Shown here: in pieces, positions 7,918 to 15,994 of the stretch
How positions within the stretch are numbered: the first letter of the stretch is position 1
How the letters are laid out: each line of letters starts with the position of its first letter
Translations under genes and position numbers: made by a program
The notes under the pieces: model-generated
The model's database searches: none
What the model was told of the DNA's origin: nothing
Seen by the model: the letters and a program-made list of their open reading frames with translations, nothing else
NCBI GenBank assembly: GCA_051209155.1
Contig: JBPJGB010000001.1
DNA from: Actomonas sp051209155
Lineage (GTDB): Bacteria; Verrucomicrobiota; Verrucomicrobiia; Opitutales; Opitutaceae
Reading direction: 5' to 3' (one strand)
Length of the DNA: 64,000 bases

Positions 7918-9042
7918 TTAGCTCAGACGCACTGGCATGATGACGCAGATGAAGCTCTCGAGCGTCTTGAACACGCCGGGGCTCACCTCGTCCTTCACTT
8001 CAAAGAACACTTCGTCCTTTTGCAGGGCCTTGAGCGGATCGAGCAGGAACTGCGGGTTGAAGGCGACCTGCAGGTCCGGACCACTGTAATCGATCGCCAT
8101 CGACTCGTGGGCCTCACCGAAGTCGGGGCTCTGCGCGGTGATTTCGAGCAGGTTGGAGGACATCTTGAGCTTCACCGAGTTGCTCTTCTCCGAGCAGACG
8201 AGGGCGGCGCGGTGGATGCATTGCTGGAGCAGCTCGCGCTCAAGCTTGATGCGCTGGTGCGTCTCCTTGGGAATAACCTGTTGGTAATTGGGATAATTGC
8301 CCTCCACGACCTTGGAATAGAGGTAGATGGAGTCGATGAGGCCGGAGCTGTCCTTGTCGGTCTGGATCTGGAACGCGGCGCGGCGCTCGTTGAACGAGAC
8401 CTTCAGCTTGGCGCCCTTGTCGAGCATGCGCTGGAGCTCGGAGACGGTCTTGGCCGGCAGGATGATCGCGCCGGACGCGTCCTCGGGCACTTCCATCTCC
8501 TTGGAGGTGAGGGCGAGGCGGCGGCCATCGGTGGCGACGAGCGAGAGTTTGCCGTCGCGGAAATTGAAATACACGCCGTTGAGGATGTAGCGCGTCTCGT
8601 CGCTCGACTGGGCGTAGGCCACGCTCTTGAGCATCGAGGTGAGCTCGCTCTGCTCGAGGGTGAAGGTCCGGTCGTCGCCGAACTCCGGCAGCGGGGGGAA
8701 CTCGTCCTTGCCGATGCCCATGATGCGGAAGGTGGACCCGCCCGAGGTGAGCTTCACCTGGTGATTGGCGGTGGCGTCGAAACTCACATCCTGGTTGGGC
8801 AGCTCGCGGACGATGGTGGCGAGACGCTTAACCGGGAGGGTGACCGCGCCGCCTTCCTTCACATCGGCCTTGATCTTACAACGGATGCCCAGATCGAGGT
8901 TGGTCGTGGTGAGCGTGATGTGGTTCCCCTCGGCCTCGATCAGCACGTTGCTGAGGATGGGCATCGTGGCCTTGGAGCCGACGACGTTGAGAACCTGGGC
9001 GAGTCCGTTGCTGAAGTGGTCGCGGTTGATCTTGAGTTTCAT
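7918..9042 (-). CDS. dnaN: DNA polymerase III subunit beta (sliding clamp)
   Basis: A 374-residue protein, the usual length for the bacterial clamp. It has three repeated domains of about 120 residues: the start 'MKLKINRDHFSNGLAQVLNV', the first-domain strand 'TTTNLDLGIRC', the second-domain 'GVYFNFRDGKLSLVATDGRR' (the classic ATDGHRLA region, here RRLA) and the C-terminal 'VIMPVRLS', matching the MPMRL end that forms the partner-binding pocket. It forms a ring dimer tethering DNA polymerase to DNA. dnaA and recF are not its neighbours here, unlike in many genomes; pssA lies upstream in the same direction. Confidence 0.97.
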   Translation of the reverse strand: MKLKINRDHFSNGLAQVLNVVGSKATMPILSNVLIEAEGNHITLTTTNLDLGIRCKIKADVKEGGAVTLPVKRLATIVRELPNQDVSFDATANHQVKLTSGGSTFRIMGIGKDEFPPLPEFGDDRTFTLEQSELTSMLKSVAYAQSSDETRYILNGVYFNFRDGKLSLVATDGRRLALTSKEMEVPEDASGAIILPAKTVSELQRMLDKGAKLKVSFNERRAAFQIQTDKDSSGLIDSIYLYSKVVEGNYPNYQQVIPKETHQRIKLERELLQQCIHRAALVCSEKSNSVKLKMSSNLLEITAQSPDFGEAHESMAIDYSGPDLQVAFNPQFLLDPLKALQKDEVFFEVKDEVSPGVFKTLESFICVIMPVRLS

Positions 9043-9289
9043 GACGAGGGGCGGGGTTTCACGGGGCGTGAAACGCGAAAGTTAACAAAGCCCAAAAGAT
9101 ACCTGATTCAATAAGTAATTGGAGTCGTCTTATTATGGGCCGGAAAAACGGCAATAACCCGGTCCGGAGCCGCCCGTTCTCCTCTGAAAACCGGGGCCGG
9201 CGCGAGCTGTGAACAAGTCTCGAGAAACTGCGAACAAACGGCCGGTTTTTCCCAAGGCGAAAGTTGTTGGTCGGCGACCCCCAACTTAT
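9043..9289. other. Intergenic region upstream of dnaN
   Basis: This 247-bp region is expected to hold the dnaN promoter. It includes an AT-rich patch at about 9095-9137. Two words weakly resembling DnaA boxes lie here (TTGTTCACA on the minus strand at 9209-9217, TTATTCACG at 9287-9295), each 7 of 9 matches to TTATCCACA. Small open frames present are not supported. Confidence 0.4.
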
Positions 9290-10168
9290 TCACGCGCTTT
9301 CCCCAGTCGGTTCAGCGGGCTTGGTGGTGCCGCGTTCGCGCCAAGCCCGGAAGAGGCCGAAGAAGATGTAGCCGAGCATCACCAGCAGCATGCCGACCTC
9401 CTTGAATGCCATGATCGCGCCGGCCGCGCACACCACGAGCACGAGGGAAACCAGGGGCGTCTTGGTCTGCATATCGATCTGCTTGCCGCTCGGGTAACGG
9501 ATGGTGCTCACCATCAGGACGGCGATCAGCAACAGCAGCGGTGGCAGGGCGAGCGCCCAATACTGCAGTTCGCGGTCGTGCTTCGCCAGGTTCAGGAGAA
9601 ACAACACCAAGGCCGCCACCGTGCCAGCGGCTGCGGGCACGGGCAGCCCGATGAAGTCCTTCGTGCCCGATTTCCTGGTTTTGATGATCAGCGGATGGGT
9701 GATCACGTTGAAGCGGGCGAGGCGGATCGCCGCGCACAGCAAATAAACGAACCCGAAGAACCACCCGATCTTCTGAAAAATTGGATAACCCTGCGTCGGC
9801 GACAGGATGAGGAAGAACATCATCAACGCCGGTGTGAGACCAAAGGAGATCACGTCGGCCAATGAATCGAACTCGCCGCCAAACAAGGACTCCTTGCCGC
9901 CCATGCGCGCCAGGCGCCCATCAAGCACATCAAACGCCATCGCGCCGAAGATCAGCCACACCGCCTCGGCAAACAGGTCACTTGCGTCGGGCGTGATCAC
10001 GGCCGACCCCCGCATCAGGTAGTGCGCCTGGATGCACTTGATGCACGCGACAAAACCACAGAACAGGTTGCCCGCCGTCATCAGGTTCGGCAGGAAATAG
10101 ATGCGGCTCGCATTCTCCGGGGAGAACGGATCCTCGCGCTCCGGCGACGGTGGCGTTTCGGGCGTCAT
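9290..10168 (-). CDS. pssA: CDP-diacylglycerol--serine O-phosphatidyltransferase
   Basis: A 292-residue membrane enzyme that makes phosphatidylserine from CDP-diacylglycerol and serine, the precursor of phosphatidylethanolamine. The CDP-alcohol phosphotransferase motif D-x2-DG-x2-AR-x8-G-x3-D-x3-D is complete: D80, D83-G84, A87-R88, G97 or G98, D101/D102 and D105/D106. About seven hydrophobic segments follow, including 'GFVYLLCAAIRLARFNV', typical of the PssA subfamily. The N-terminal 20 residues are Pro/Glu-rich and probably cytoplasmic. The next gene upstream in the same direction is a RelE/ParE-like protein, 42 bp away. Confidence 0.94.
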   Translation of the reverse strand: MTPETPPSPEREDPFSPENASRIYFLPNLMTAGNLFCGFVACIKCIQAHYLMRGSAVITPDASDLFAEAVWLIFGAMAFDVLDGRLARMGGKESLFGGEFDSLADVISFGLTPALMMFFLILSPTQGYPIFQKIGWFFGFVYLLCAAIRLARFNVITHPLIIKTRKSGTKDFIGLPVPAAAGTVAALVLFLLNLAKHDRELQYWALALPPLLLLIAVLMVSTIRYPSGKQIDMQTKTPLVSLVLVVCAAGAIMAFKEVGMLLVMLGYIFFGLFRAWRERGTTKPAEPTGESA

Positions 10169-10210
10169 GAAAAAGGGGGGGCGGGAACGGGCAAACCGGG
10201 GCGGGGGGCC

Positions 10211-10567
10211 TCAGCGCTTGGTGATCGATTCGAGGTATTTCCAGAACTTCGAGTGTTGCTCGACGAGCTGCTGTTCCGACACGGGTAACTTGTTGCGCAG
10301 CAGGAAATCCTCCAGCGAGTGTTCGTGCAGGATGTAAAGCACGTGGAGGGTCTCTTCTTCGCGGACCTCGAAGTAAAACCGCAGTTCACCACTGCGCAAA
10401 CGATACAGGTCACGGCCACCGCGCGCGAATTTGCCGAGCGGCTCGCGCGGTCGCTCGAGGTCAATGGCACGCAGCGAACTCAGCGGCTCGATCGCGGTGA
10501 GCTGCGTGAGTTTATCGAGCTTGTTCAGCTCCTGCATGGCCTGCTCGGCAAAGGTGACTTGAAACAT
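10211..10567 (-). CDS. RelE/ParE-like small protein without a partner
   Basis: The ATG at 10567 gives 118 residues; the longer frame would overlap the divergent EF-hand gene. The sequence follows the RelE/ParE toxin fold: N-terminal helices ('FAEQAMQELNKLDKLTQL'), then 'LERPREPLGKFARGGRDLYR', 'GELRFYFEVREEETLHVLY' and the closing 'ILHEHSLEDFL'. The R-D-LYR-x5-LRFYF core matches the family's strand pairs. No antitoxin gene is adjacent on either side. The protein may have a housekeeping role, or it could act with an antitoxin elsewhere. The family assignment is by pattern. Confidence 0.7.
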   Translation of the reverse strand: MFQVTFAEQAMQELNKLDKLTQLTAIEPLSSLRAIDLERPREPLGKFARGGRDLYRLRSGELRFYFEVREEETLHVLYILHEHSLEDFLLRNKLPVSEQQLVEQHSKFWKYLESITKR

Positions 10568-10667
10568 CGGCGCGCGAAAAGGTTGGGCACCGAATCCGGA
10601 AATGTAACCCGGCGCACTGGCGGTCGTCTTGTCCCAGCAACCAGCGAAGCTCAATCCCTTAAAAATC

Positions 10668-11204
10668 ATGAATCGCAAACTCATCGCTTCCCTCCTCGTT
10701 GCCGCCACCACCTTCAGCGGCTCCCTGCTGCTCGCTCAATCCGACGATACCGCCGCCCCGACTCCGCCTCCCGGCCGTGGTCCGGGTGGCCAACCGCCGC
10801 CTCGGGTGCTCGAACGCTTCGACCTCGACGGTGACGGTCAACTCAACGCCGATGAACGCGCCGCTGCGCACACCGCCATGATGGAACGCCGCCAAAACGG
10901 GGAACGCTTCGGCCGCGGTCCCGATGGTGAACGCGGTCAGCGCATGCGCGAACGCCTCGATACGGACGGTGATGGCCAGATCAGCGCCGCGGAGCGCGCC
11001 GCCGCCGAAGCCCGCCTGCGCGCCGAATTACCCAACCGCCCGCGTCTGATGGCCCGCGTCGACACCGACGGAGACGGCCAGGTGAGCGACGCCGAGTGGT
11101 CCGCCGCCCGCCAACGCCTCATCGCCCGCCACGCTGCCGGTCCGGGCCAGGGCCGCGGCCCCGACGGCGAACGCCCGCGTTGGAAACAAAACCAGCAGCC
11201 CTAA
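10668..11204 (+). CDS. Secreted EF-hand calcium-binding protein
   Basis: The ATG at 10668 gives 178 residues with a signal peptide ('MNRKLIASLLVAATTFSGSL', cleaved after LLAQ). Three EF-hand loops are visible: 'DLDGDGQLNADE', 'DTDGDGQISAAE' and 'DTDGDGQVSDAE', separated by Arg/Gly-rich linkers such as 'MMERRQNGERFGRGPDGER'. Such proteins are common in the Verrucomicrobia and Planctomycetes periplasm or surface and probably buffer or sense calcium. It is a single-gene unit closed by a clear terminator. Confidence 0.88.
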   Translation: MNRKLIASLLVAATTFSGSLLLAQSDDTAAPTPPPGRGPGGQPPPRVLERFDLDGDGQLNADERAAAHTAMMERRQNGERFGRGPDGERGQRMRERLDTDGDGQISAAERAAAEARLRAELPNRPRLMARVDTDGDGQVSDAEWSAARQRLIARHAAGPGQGRGPDGERPRWKQNQQP

Positions 11205-11236
11205 GGCGCCGCCTAGTTTCATTGTCCAAATCACCG

Positions 11237-11267
11237 GCCGCGAACGTCTCCCGTTCGCGGCTTTTTT
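11237..11267 (+). terminator. Intrinsic terminator of the EF-hand gene
   Basis: A perfect 10-bp stem (GCCGCGAACG / CGTTCGCGGC) with loop TCTCC is followed directly by six T. It begins 32 bp after the stop codon. Confidence 0.9.
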
Positions 11268-11341
11268 GTCGACCCATGGTCGACGCGGTCGGAGACCGCC
11301 CGCGTGTTTACCTGCCCCAGTCCCGGAACGCTCGACTCTTC

Positions 11342-11935
11342 CTACTCCGTTCGCTGGCAAATGCTGTGAGCGTTCCCCGCCGCCGGCGGCGCCGACAGGT
11401 CGACGTCGTTGGCCGACTTCGACTTTCCCCAGGCGAAGAGGCGTTCGAACCACGGCAGCCACGGCTCGTTTGCGATGAGTTCGAGGAAATACACTTCGTG
11501 CCCCTTCTCCTTCATCCCCATTTCGTGGAGCACCTCGTCGTAGTCGTTGATGCCGAGCGCGTGAAAATGCCGAATCATCACAAAGTATTCACACACGTTG
11601 CCGCTCTCGAGTTTGCCCGCGAAGAAGTAGGGCATGAAGCGACCGATCACGGAGCAACTCCAACCAATCAGCGTGCCGATGACCGTATAGCTGATCTCGA
11701 GCCGCCACGATGGCTTGATCCCGTGGCGGGCCATGATCTTCCCCACCTCACGCCGGTGCGCCCACTCGTCGGCTTCGATCCGCTTGATCCGGGCCACCTC
11801 GGTCGCGTCCCGCAGCGAACGGGCGTGGCCGATGTAGGCGAGCGAAGCGGCCTTCTCGGCCGAGTAGGCCTTGCGTAGCGATTTTTCCAATACGGTGTGG
11901 TTGAGCGGACTGCCGCTCGCGATCACGGTTTTCAT
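11342..11935 (-). CDS. Ferritin-like diiron protein (COQ7-related)
   Basis: A 197-residue protein. The helical core carries ligands in the order expected of a COQ7/rubrerythrin-type diiron site: E27, E57-x2-H60 ('EADEWAH'), E110 or E117, and E143-x2-H146 ('MKEKGHE'). A hydrophobic stretch at 84-105 could sit in the membrane, as in COQ7 hydroxylases. The C-terminal 30 residues are low in complexity. The start overlaps the upstream membrane-protein stop by 4 bp. It is the last gene of the GbsR-associated cluster. Hydroxylase or oxidase activity is inferred from the ligands; the substrate is unknown. Confidence 0.75.
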   Translation of the reverse strand: MKTVIASGSPLNHTVLEKSLRKAYSAEKAASLAYIGHARSLRDATEVARIKRIEADEWAHRREVGKIMARHGIKPSWRLEISYTVIGTLIGWSCSVIGRFMPYFFAGKLESGNVCEYFVMIRHFHALGINDYDEVLHEMGMKEKGHEVYFLELIANEPWLPWFERLFAWGKSKSANDVDLSAPPAAGNAHSICQRTE

Positions 11936-12348
11936 ACGGTTTCCTTTCGCGGCAAGGGCCTGCGGGCCAGGACCGCCCGCATCGAGAGTCCTGCCAAAGC
12001 GCCGACCAGCGTCGGCATCACAAACATGGCGGGTGGGGGAAACGCTTGGCCTATCGCCATAATGACGGCAAAGGACAGCGGGCCGATGATTGCCCAGCTG
12101 CACTCCATCCAAACCCGATGGGTGAGGGCGCGCCGACCGAAGCCTGACAGGGTCAGTGGCAACACCGAGATGAACCATGCCGGCAGCGCAAAGCACGCCG
12201 TGACAAGAGCGACGTAAGCCGCGAGACTGATAAGGTCGAACCAAGCCGCGCCACGTTCCGTGGTTCCCAAGACGATTGCGAAACCGAGTGCGAAAAGCGC
12301 GATGCCGCCGACCATCGCTAACAACGTGCGCCACCACAGGTGTTTCAT
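11932..12348 (-). CDS. Small integral membrane protein
   Basis: This protein of 138 residues has four predicted membrane spans ('LLAMVGGIALFALGFAIVLG', 'LISLAAYVALVTACFALPA', 'WAIIGPLSFAVIMAIG', 'MFVMPTLVGALAGLSM'). No family is recognised. Its stop overlaps the diiron gene start (ATGA), and it begins 10 bp after the upstream membrane gene, so the three form one transcript. Confidence 0.7.
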   Translation of the reverse strand: MKHLWWRTLLAMVGGIALFALGFAIVLGTTERGAAWFDLISLAAYVALVTACFALPAWFISVLPLTLSGFGRRALTHRVWMECSWAIIGPLSFAVIMAIGQAFPPPAMFVMPTLVGALAGLSMRAVLARRPLPRKETV

Positions 12349-12358
12349 CGGTCGATCC

Positions 12359-12724
12359 TCAAGCTTTGGCGGCCTCGCTGCGCTTCGCCTTGCGACGCAT
12401 TTTGTCGAAGTTGAAGAGGTTGAAGAAGTGCATCGCGCCCAGCACCAGCATCGCGAGACCGACCTTGGTGCTTACGTAGAGGATCACGTCCGGCATCGTG
12501 GCGGGGGGCGTGCCGCTGCGGAGGGCGAGGGTGACGAAGCCGAGGTTCACCAGATAAAAGCCCACCACGAGCAGGTGGTTGACTGCGTCGGCCATGTCGG
12601 TGCGACCGTGGAAGGCCTCGATCAAAAACACGCGGCCATTGGCGTGCAGCGTGCGTGCGACCCAGACCGTGAGGCCGATCGCCAGAATCAGATAGAGCAG
12701 GTAGCCGAGGATGGTTGTATTCAT
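12359..12724 (-). CDS. Small integral membrane protein behind a GbsR-type operator
   Basis: The protein has 121 residues and about four hydrophobic segments ('GYLLYLILAIGLTVWVA', 'HLLVVGFYLVNLGFVTLAL', 'STKVGLAMLVLGAMHFFNLF'). It ends in a basic tail ('NFDKMRRKAKRSEAAKA'). I recognise no family; the Asn/His-bearing spans ('DAVNHLLV', 'GAMHFFNLFN') are notable and could bind a cofactor. It starts 49 bp after the regulator stop, with an operator-like palindrome in the gap. Confidence 0.7.
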   Translation of the reverse strand: MNTTILGYLLYLILAIGLTVWVARTLHANGRVFLIEAFHGRTDMADAVNHLLVVGFYLVNLGFVTLALRSGTPPATMPDVILYVSTKVGLAMLVLGAMHFFNLFNFDKMRRKAKRSEAAKA

Positions 12725-12736
12725 ATTATTTCGGTA

Positions 12737-12754
12737 ATTCAGAAAGTTTTGAAA
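12737..12754. promoter_or_regulatory. Operator-like palindrome in front of the membrane-protein gene
   Basis: ATTCAGAAAGTTTTGAAA has the form TTCA-N8-TGAA. It matches the site next to the regulator start (13300-13317) at 15 of 18 positions with identical spacing. It lies 13 bp upstream of the 12724 start codon. Binding by the adjacent GbsR-type protein is inferred. Confidence 0.65.
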
Positions 12755-12772
12755 TTTAGAATTAAAAACAAC

Positions 12773-13297
12773 TCATTCAATGAGTCGGAAAATCGTGTCT
12801 CCCAGCTGAGCCAACTTCTTCATCTTCTGGGCGGAGAGCTGGGAAGTGCGTCGGCCCCAGGAAGCGGAGAGGGTCAAAAACTCCTGCATTGCGACCAAAC
12901 GTTGATGACGCTCGGGGTTCGCTGCGGCTTCATTGGCCGCGCTCTCTTCGACGCAGGCATCGAGTAGTTTCACCGTCGGGTCGATTTCGCGCCGCTGGCG
13001 CTCTATCATGATGATTTTGAACAATTCCCAGACGTCATAGTGGGTCTCGTAGAAATCGCGGCGGTCACCGGTGCGGTGCACCGTGCGAATGAGTCCCCAA
13101 GCCTGCAGCTCCTTCAGGCTCATGCTCACATTCGACCGGGCAATCTCCAGGTGGGTCACGATCTCGTCCGCCGGCAGGGGCTCGCCCGCGAGGTAGAGCA
13201 GGGCATGCACCTGGGCGACCGAGCGACTGATGCCCCACTTCGTGCCCATTTCGCCCCAGTGGAGGATGAAGGTGCGCATGACCGGTGTGATTTCCAT
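12773..13297 (-). CDS. GbsR/MarR-type transcriptional regulator
   Basis: A 174-residue winged-helix protein. The DNA-binding domain covers 1-85: 'WGISRSVAQVHALLYL', 'LPADEIVTHLEIARSNVSMS' and 'LRTVHRTGDRRDFYE'-like wing residues. This order, with 'RSVAQVHALLYLAG' and 'SNVSMSLKELQAWGL', is characteristic of the GbsR family (choline/betaine regulators in Bacillus). The C-terminal half is helical and probably dimerises. It heads a four-gene cluster and has an operator-like site against its own start codon, implying autorepression. Confidence 0.85.
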   Translation of the reverse strand: MEITPVMRTFILHWGEMGTKWGISRSVAQVHALLYLAGEPLPADEIVTHLEIARSNVSMSLKELQAWGLIRTVHRTGDRRDFYETHYDVWELFKIIMIERQRREIDPTVKLLDACVEESAANEAAANPERHQRLVAMQEFLTLSASWGRRTSQLSAQKMKKLAQLGDTIFRLIE

Positions 13298-13299
13298 AT

Positions 13300-13317
13300 T
13301 TTCAGTAATTTTTGAAA
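13300..13317. promoter_or_regulatory. Operator-like palindrome at the regulator start
   Basis: TTTCAGTAATTTTTGAAA is an inverted repeat TTTCA-N8-TGAAA. It lies only 2 bp upstream of the ATG at 13297 and is also 87 bp upstream of the divergent threonine dehydratase gene, so a bound regulator could affect both. Its twin is at 12737-12754. Confidence 0.7.
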
Positions 13318-13404
13318 TTAAAGACGGGTGTCAACCCTGCATTTTGGTCCGCCAAGTGGCGGAAATTCAGTTTCCCGCGTCGGTGCTTCGCCCATGCTGC
13401 CACC

Positions 13405-14613
13405 ATGTCTGTCACGCTCGCTGCCATTCGAAGCGCTGCGCGCCGCATCGCCGGCGGAATTCAGGTCACACCCTGTCCGGAATCGATTCCGCTGTCTGAA
13501 CTCACTGGCGCGCGTGTCTTCTGCAAACTCGACAACCTGCAACGCACCGGCTCGTTCAAAGAGCGCGGCGCCCGCAACGCCTTGTTGCGGCTTTCCCCGG
13601 CGCAGCGTCAACGCGGCGTCGTGGCGGCCTCGGCGGGCAACCATGCGCTCGGGCTCGCCTACCATGGCCAACTGCTCGGCATCCCGGTCACCGTCGTGAT
13701 GCCCGACTATGCGCCGCTCATCAAAGTCGCGACCTGCGAAAACCTCGGCGCCCGCGTGGTCGTGCAGGGGACGGATTTTGCCGCGGCCCGCGCCGTGGCG
13801 GATGACTACGTGGCACGCGAGGGCTTGGCCTATGTCCACGGCTTCGACGATCCCGACATCATCGCGGGGCAGGGCACCATGGCCCTTGAAATCCTGCGCC
13901 AGGTGCCCGACGTCGACGCCATCGTGGCGCCTGTCGGCGGAGCCGGACTCATCGCTGGACTCGCTGTCGCCGCCAAGGCGCTCAAGCCGGACGTTCAGGT
14001 GATCGGTGTGGAGTCCAAGGCCACTGCGAGCTTTTCCGCCGCGCTTAAGAAAGGCGGTCCCGTGACGATCCCGCGCCGCTCCACGCTGGCCGATGGCTTG
14101 GCCGTGCTGCGGGTCGGCGCCAACGCCTTCGAGCTCGCCCGACCACTGCTCGATCGCGTGGTCGCCGTATCCGAAGAATGGATCGCGCTCGCCATCCTGC
14201 GTTACTTGGAGCGCGAAAAAATCGTCGTGGAAGGCGCCGCTGCCGCGCCACTCGGCGCCATGCTCGCCGGTCAGCTGCCCGAGTTGCGCGGCAAGCGGGT
14301 CGTGCTCGCGGTGTGCGGGGGCAACATCGATCCAACCACGCTTTCGCGGGTCATCGAACGCGGTCTGGTGACCGATGGCCGCCTCGGTCGGCTCACGGTC
14401 ACCATCAGCGATCGTCCGGGCGGCCTCGCCGCCCTCACGCGGGTGATCGCCGAAGCCGGCGCGAGTGTGCGCGACATTGCCCATGATCGCGCTTTCAGCG
14501 GCGCCGATGTGAGCGCGGTGCAGGCGGTGTGCACGGTGGAGACGCGCGACGCCGCCCATTTGCGCGCGCTCCGGCGCGCCTTGAACAAGGCCGGTTTTCC
14601 GGTCGCAATGTGA
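13405..14613 (+). CDS. ilvA: Threonine ammonia-lyase (threonine dehydratase)
   Basis: The ATG at 13405 gives 402 residues, the size of the short PLP-dependent threonine dehydratase. The lysine of 'GSFKERGA' (about residue 53) binds PLP. 'ASAGNHALGLAYH', the glycine loop 'VAPVGGAGLIAGLA' and 'CGGNIDP' are the standard cofactor and substrate motifs. Residues 325-402 form one ACT domain ('LTVTISDRPGGLAALTRVIA') likely to bind a regulatory amino acid. It converts threonine to 2-oxobutanoate for isoleucine synthesis or degradation. It is divergent from the GbsR-type regulator; no ilv neighbours are present. Confidence 0.93.
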   Translation: MSVTLAAIRSAARRIAGGIQVTPCPESIPLSELTGARVFCKLDNLQRTGSFKERGARNALLRLSPAQRQRGVVAASAGNHALGLAYHGQLLGIPVTVVMPDYAPLIKVATCENLGARVVVQGTDFAAARAVADDYVAREGLAYVHGFDDPDIIAGQGTMALEILRQVPDVDAIVAPVGGAGLIAGLAVAAKALKPDVQVIGVESKATASFSAALKKGGPVTIPRRSTLADGLAVLRVGANAFELARPLLDRVVAVSEEWIALAILRYLEREKIVVEGAAAAPLGAMLAGQLPELRGKRVVLAVCGGNIDPTTLSRVIERGLVTDGRLGRLTVTISDRPGGLAALTRVIAEAGASVRDIAHDRAFSGADVSAVQAVCTVETRDAAHLRALRRALNKAGFPVAM

Positions 14614-14618
14614 ACAGG

Positions 14619-14684
14619 GGTAGGGCGGGACCGCTGGGCCCGCCGTGACTGCGCGGTCGGCCCGGCGGTCCGACCCTACCTTTT
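14619..14684. repeat. REP-like GGTAGGG inverted repeat, terminator-like
   Basis: Two 22-bp arms (14619-14640 and 14659-14680) match at 19 of 22 positions around an 18-bp centre. The arms begin GGTAGGG and contain GGACCGC. The right arm is followed by TTTT, which runs into the stop codon of the convergent MFS gene. It may act as a terminator for ilvA and also looks like one copy of a dispersed palindromic repeat. Confidence 0.75.
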
Positions 14685-15994
14685 CACTTCCGCCCGAAGC
14701 CGTCCTTGATTTGGCCCTTGGCCCAGGCCACGGCTGCCAGCGACGGCACCGCGCAAATCAGCACCCACAGGAAAAACTGCGGGTAGTCCAAGGCCTCCTG
14801 AATCTTGCCGGCAAACATCCCGGGCAACATCACGCCCAGCGCCATGAATCCCGTGCAAAGCGCGTAGTGCGCGGTTTTGTGCGGACCGTCCGCCACCATC
14901 ATCATGAAGACCAGGTAGGCGGTGAATCCGAGGCCGTAACCGAGCTGTTCGAGCACGAGCCCGCCCGCGATCAGCCAGGCGCTTTCCGGCTGATGCACCG
15001 CCATGACCCAAAACACCGCGTTGGGCACGTGCAGCGCCGCGACCAATGGCCACAGCATGCGGCGCAGCCCATAGCGCGACACCAGCCAGCCGCCGATGAG
15101 CCCGCCCACCGTGAGTGCGATCACGCCCCACGTGCCGTAGTAGACGCCGATCTGCTCGTTGCTCAGCCCGAGTCCGCCCACCGCTCGTTCATCGAGCAGG
15201 AAGGGTGTCACCAGCTTCAACAGCTGCGCCTCGGCGAAGCGATAGAGCAGCAGAAAACTCAGGATCGGCGTGATGCCTGGCTTGGTGAAAAAGGTCGCCA
15301 TGACGCGCCACCATTCCGTCAGCACATCCCGCTTGGACTCCGCGCTCTCCGTCGCGACAGGGGCGCCGTCACCGACCGGTCGCGGCAGGCGACGTTGGTG
15401 ATAAAGCGCGGCCATCAAAAACACGACGCCGAGCACGCCAAACACCATCATCCAAGCCCGCGCATAATCGCCGGTCGTGCCATACCAGTGGCCGGCGAGG
15501 TAAACCAAACCGCCTTGGCCGCTGATCATCGCCAGACGATACGCGGTGCTGCGCACGCCGACGAAGGCGGCTTGTCGCGGTTTGTCCAAGGCCAGCATGT
15601 AGAAGCCGTCGGCCGCGATGTCATGCGTCGCCGACGCAAAAGCCATCAGCCAAAATACCAGCAGCGTGGCCTGAAAATAGAACGGTGCCGGCACGCTGAG
15701 CGCGACGAGGCCGAAACTCACCGCCATCACCCATTGCAGGATGGTGGTCCACCAGCGCTTGGTGCGCCACAGGTCCACAACCGGTGACCAAAGCGGTTTG
15801 ATCACCCAGGGCAGGTTGAGCCAACTCGTGTAGAACGCGATGTCGGCATTCGAGACCCCGAGGTTTTTGTAGAGCGTGATCGAGAGCAGGTTGACCGCGA
15901 CGTAGGGCAGACCCTGCGCGAAATAGAGCGTGGGCACCCAGGCCCACGGCGAGCGCGACGCCGGTGCGGCGGCGGAGTCCGGTGCGGTCGACAT
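14684..15994 (-). CDS. AmpG-like MFS transporter
   Basis: A 436-residue protein with about twelve hydrophobic segments. The start 'WVPTLYFAQGLPYVAVN' and 'HDIAADGFYMLAL' are characteristic of the AmpG/PAT branch of the major facilitator superfamily, whose best-known member imports anhydromuropeptides during wall recycling. Other motifs: 'WLNLPWVIKPLWSPVVDLWR' and a long central loop at about 210-235. The substrate cannot be fixed; no wall-recycling genes are adjacent. The start codon overlaps the upstream DUF2007 gene's stop (TGATG), so the two are coupled. Confidence 0.82.
   Translation of the reverse strand: MSTAPDSAAAPASRSPWAWVPTLYFAQGLPYVAVNLLSITLYKNLGVSNADIAFYTSWLNLPWVIKPLWSPVVDLWRTKRWWTTILQWVMAVSFGLVALSVPAPFYFQATLLVFWLMAFASATHDIAADGFYMLALDKPRQAAFVGVRSTAYRLAMISGQGGLVYLAGHWYGTTGDYARAWMMVFGVLGVVFLMAALYHQRRLPRPVGDGAPVATESAESKRDVLTEWWRVMATFFTKPGITPILSFLLLYRFAEAQLLKLVTPFLLDERAVGGLGLSNEQIGVYYGTWGVIALTVGGLIGGWLVSRYGLRRMLWPLVAALHVPNAVFWVMAVHQPESAWLIAGGLVLEQLGYGLGFTAYLVFMMMVADGPHKTAHYALCTGFMALGVMLPGMFAGKIQEALDYPQFFLWVLICAVPSLAAVAWAKGQIKDGFGRK

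Noticed and set aside
9108..9293. A 61-residue open frame between dnaN and pssA
   Set aside because: No family, no start signal, and it overlaps the pssA end.
9043..9295. A replication origin at dnaN, from an AT-rich patch and DnaA-box-like words
   Set aside because: Only two 7-of-9 matches, no perfect TTATCCACA, no dnaA nearby, and one word overlaps the end of pssA.
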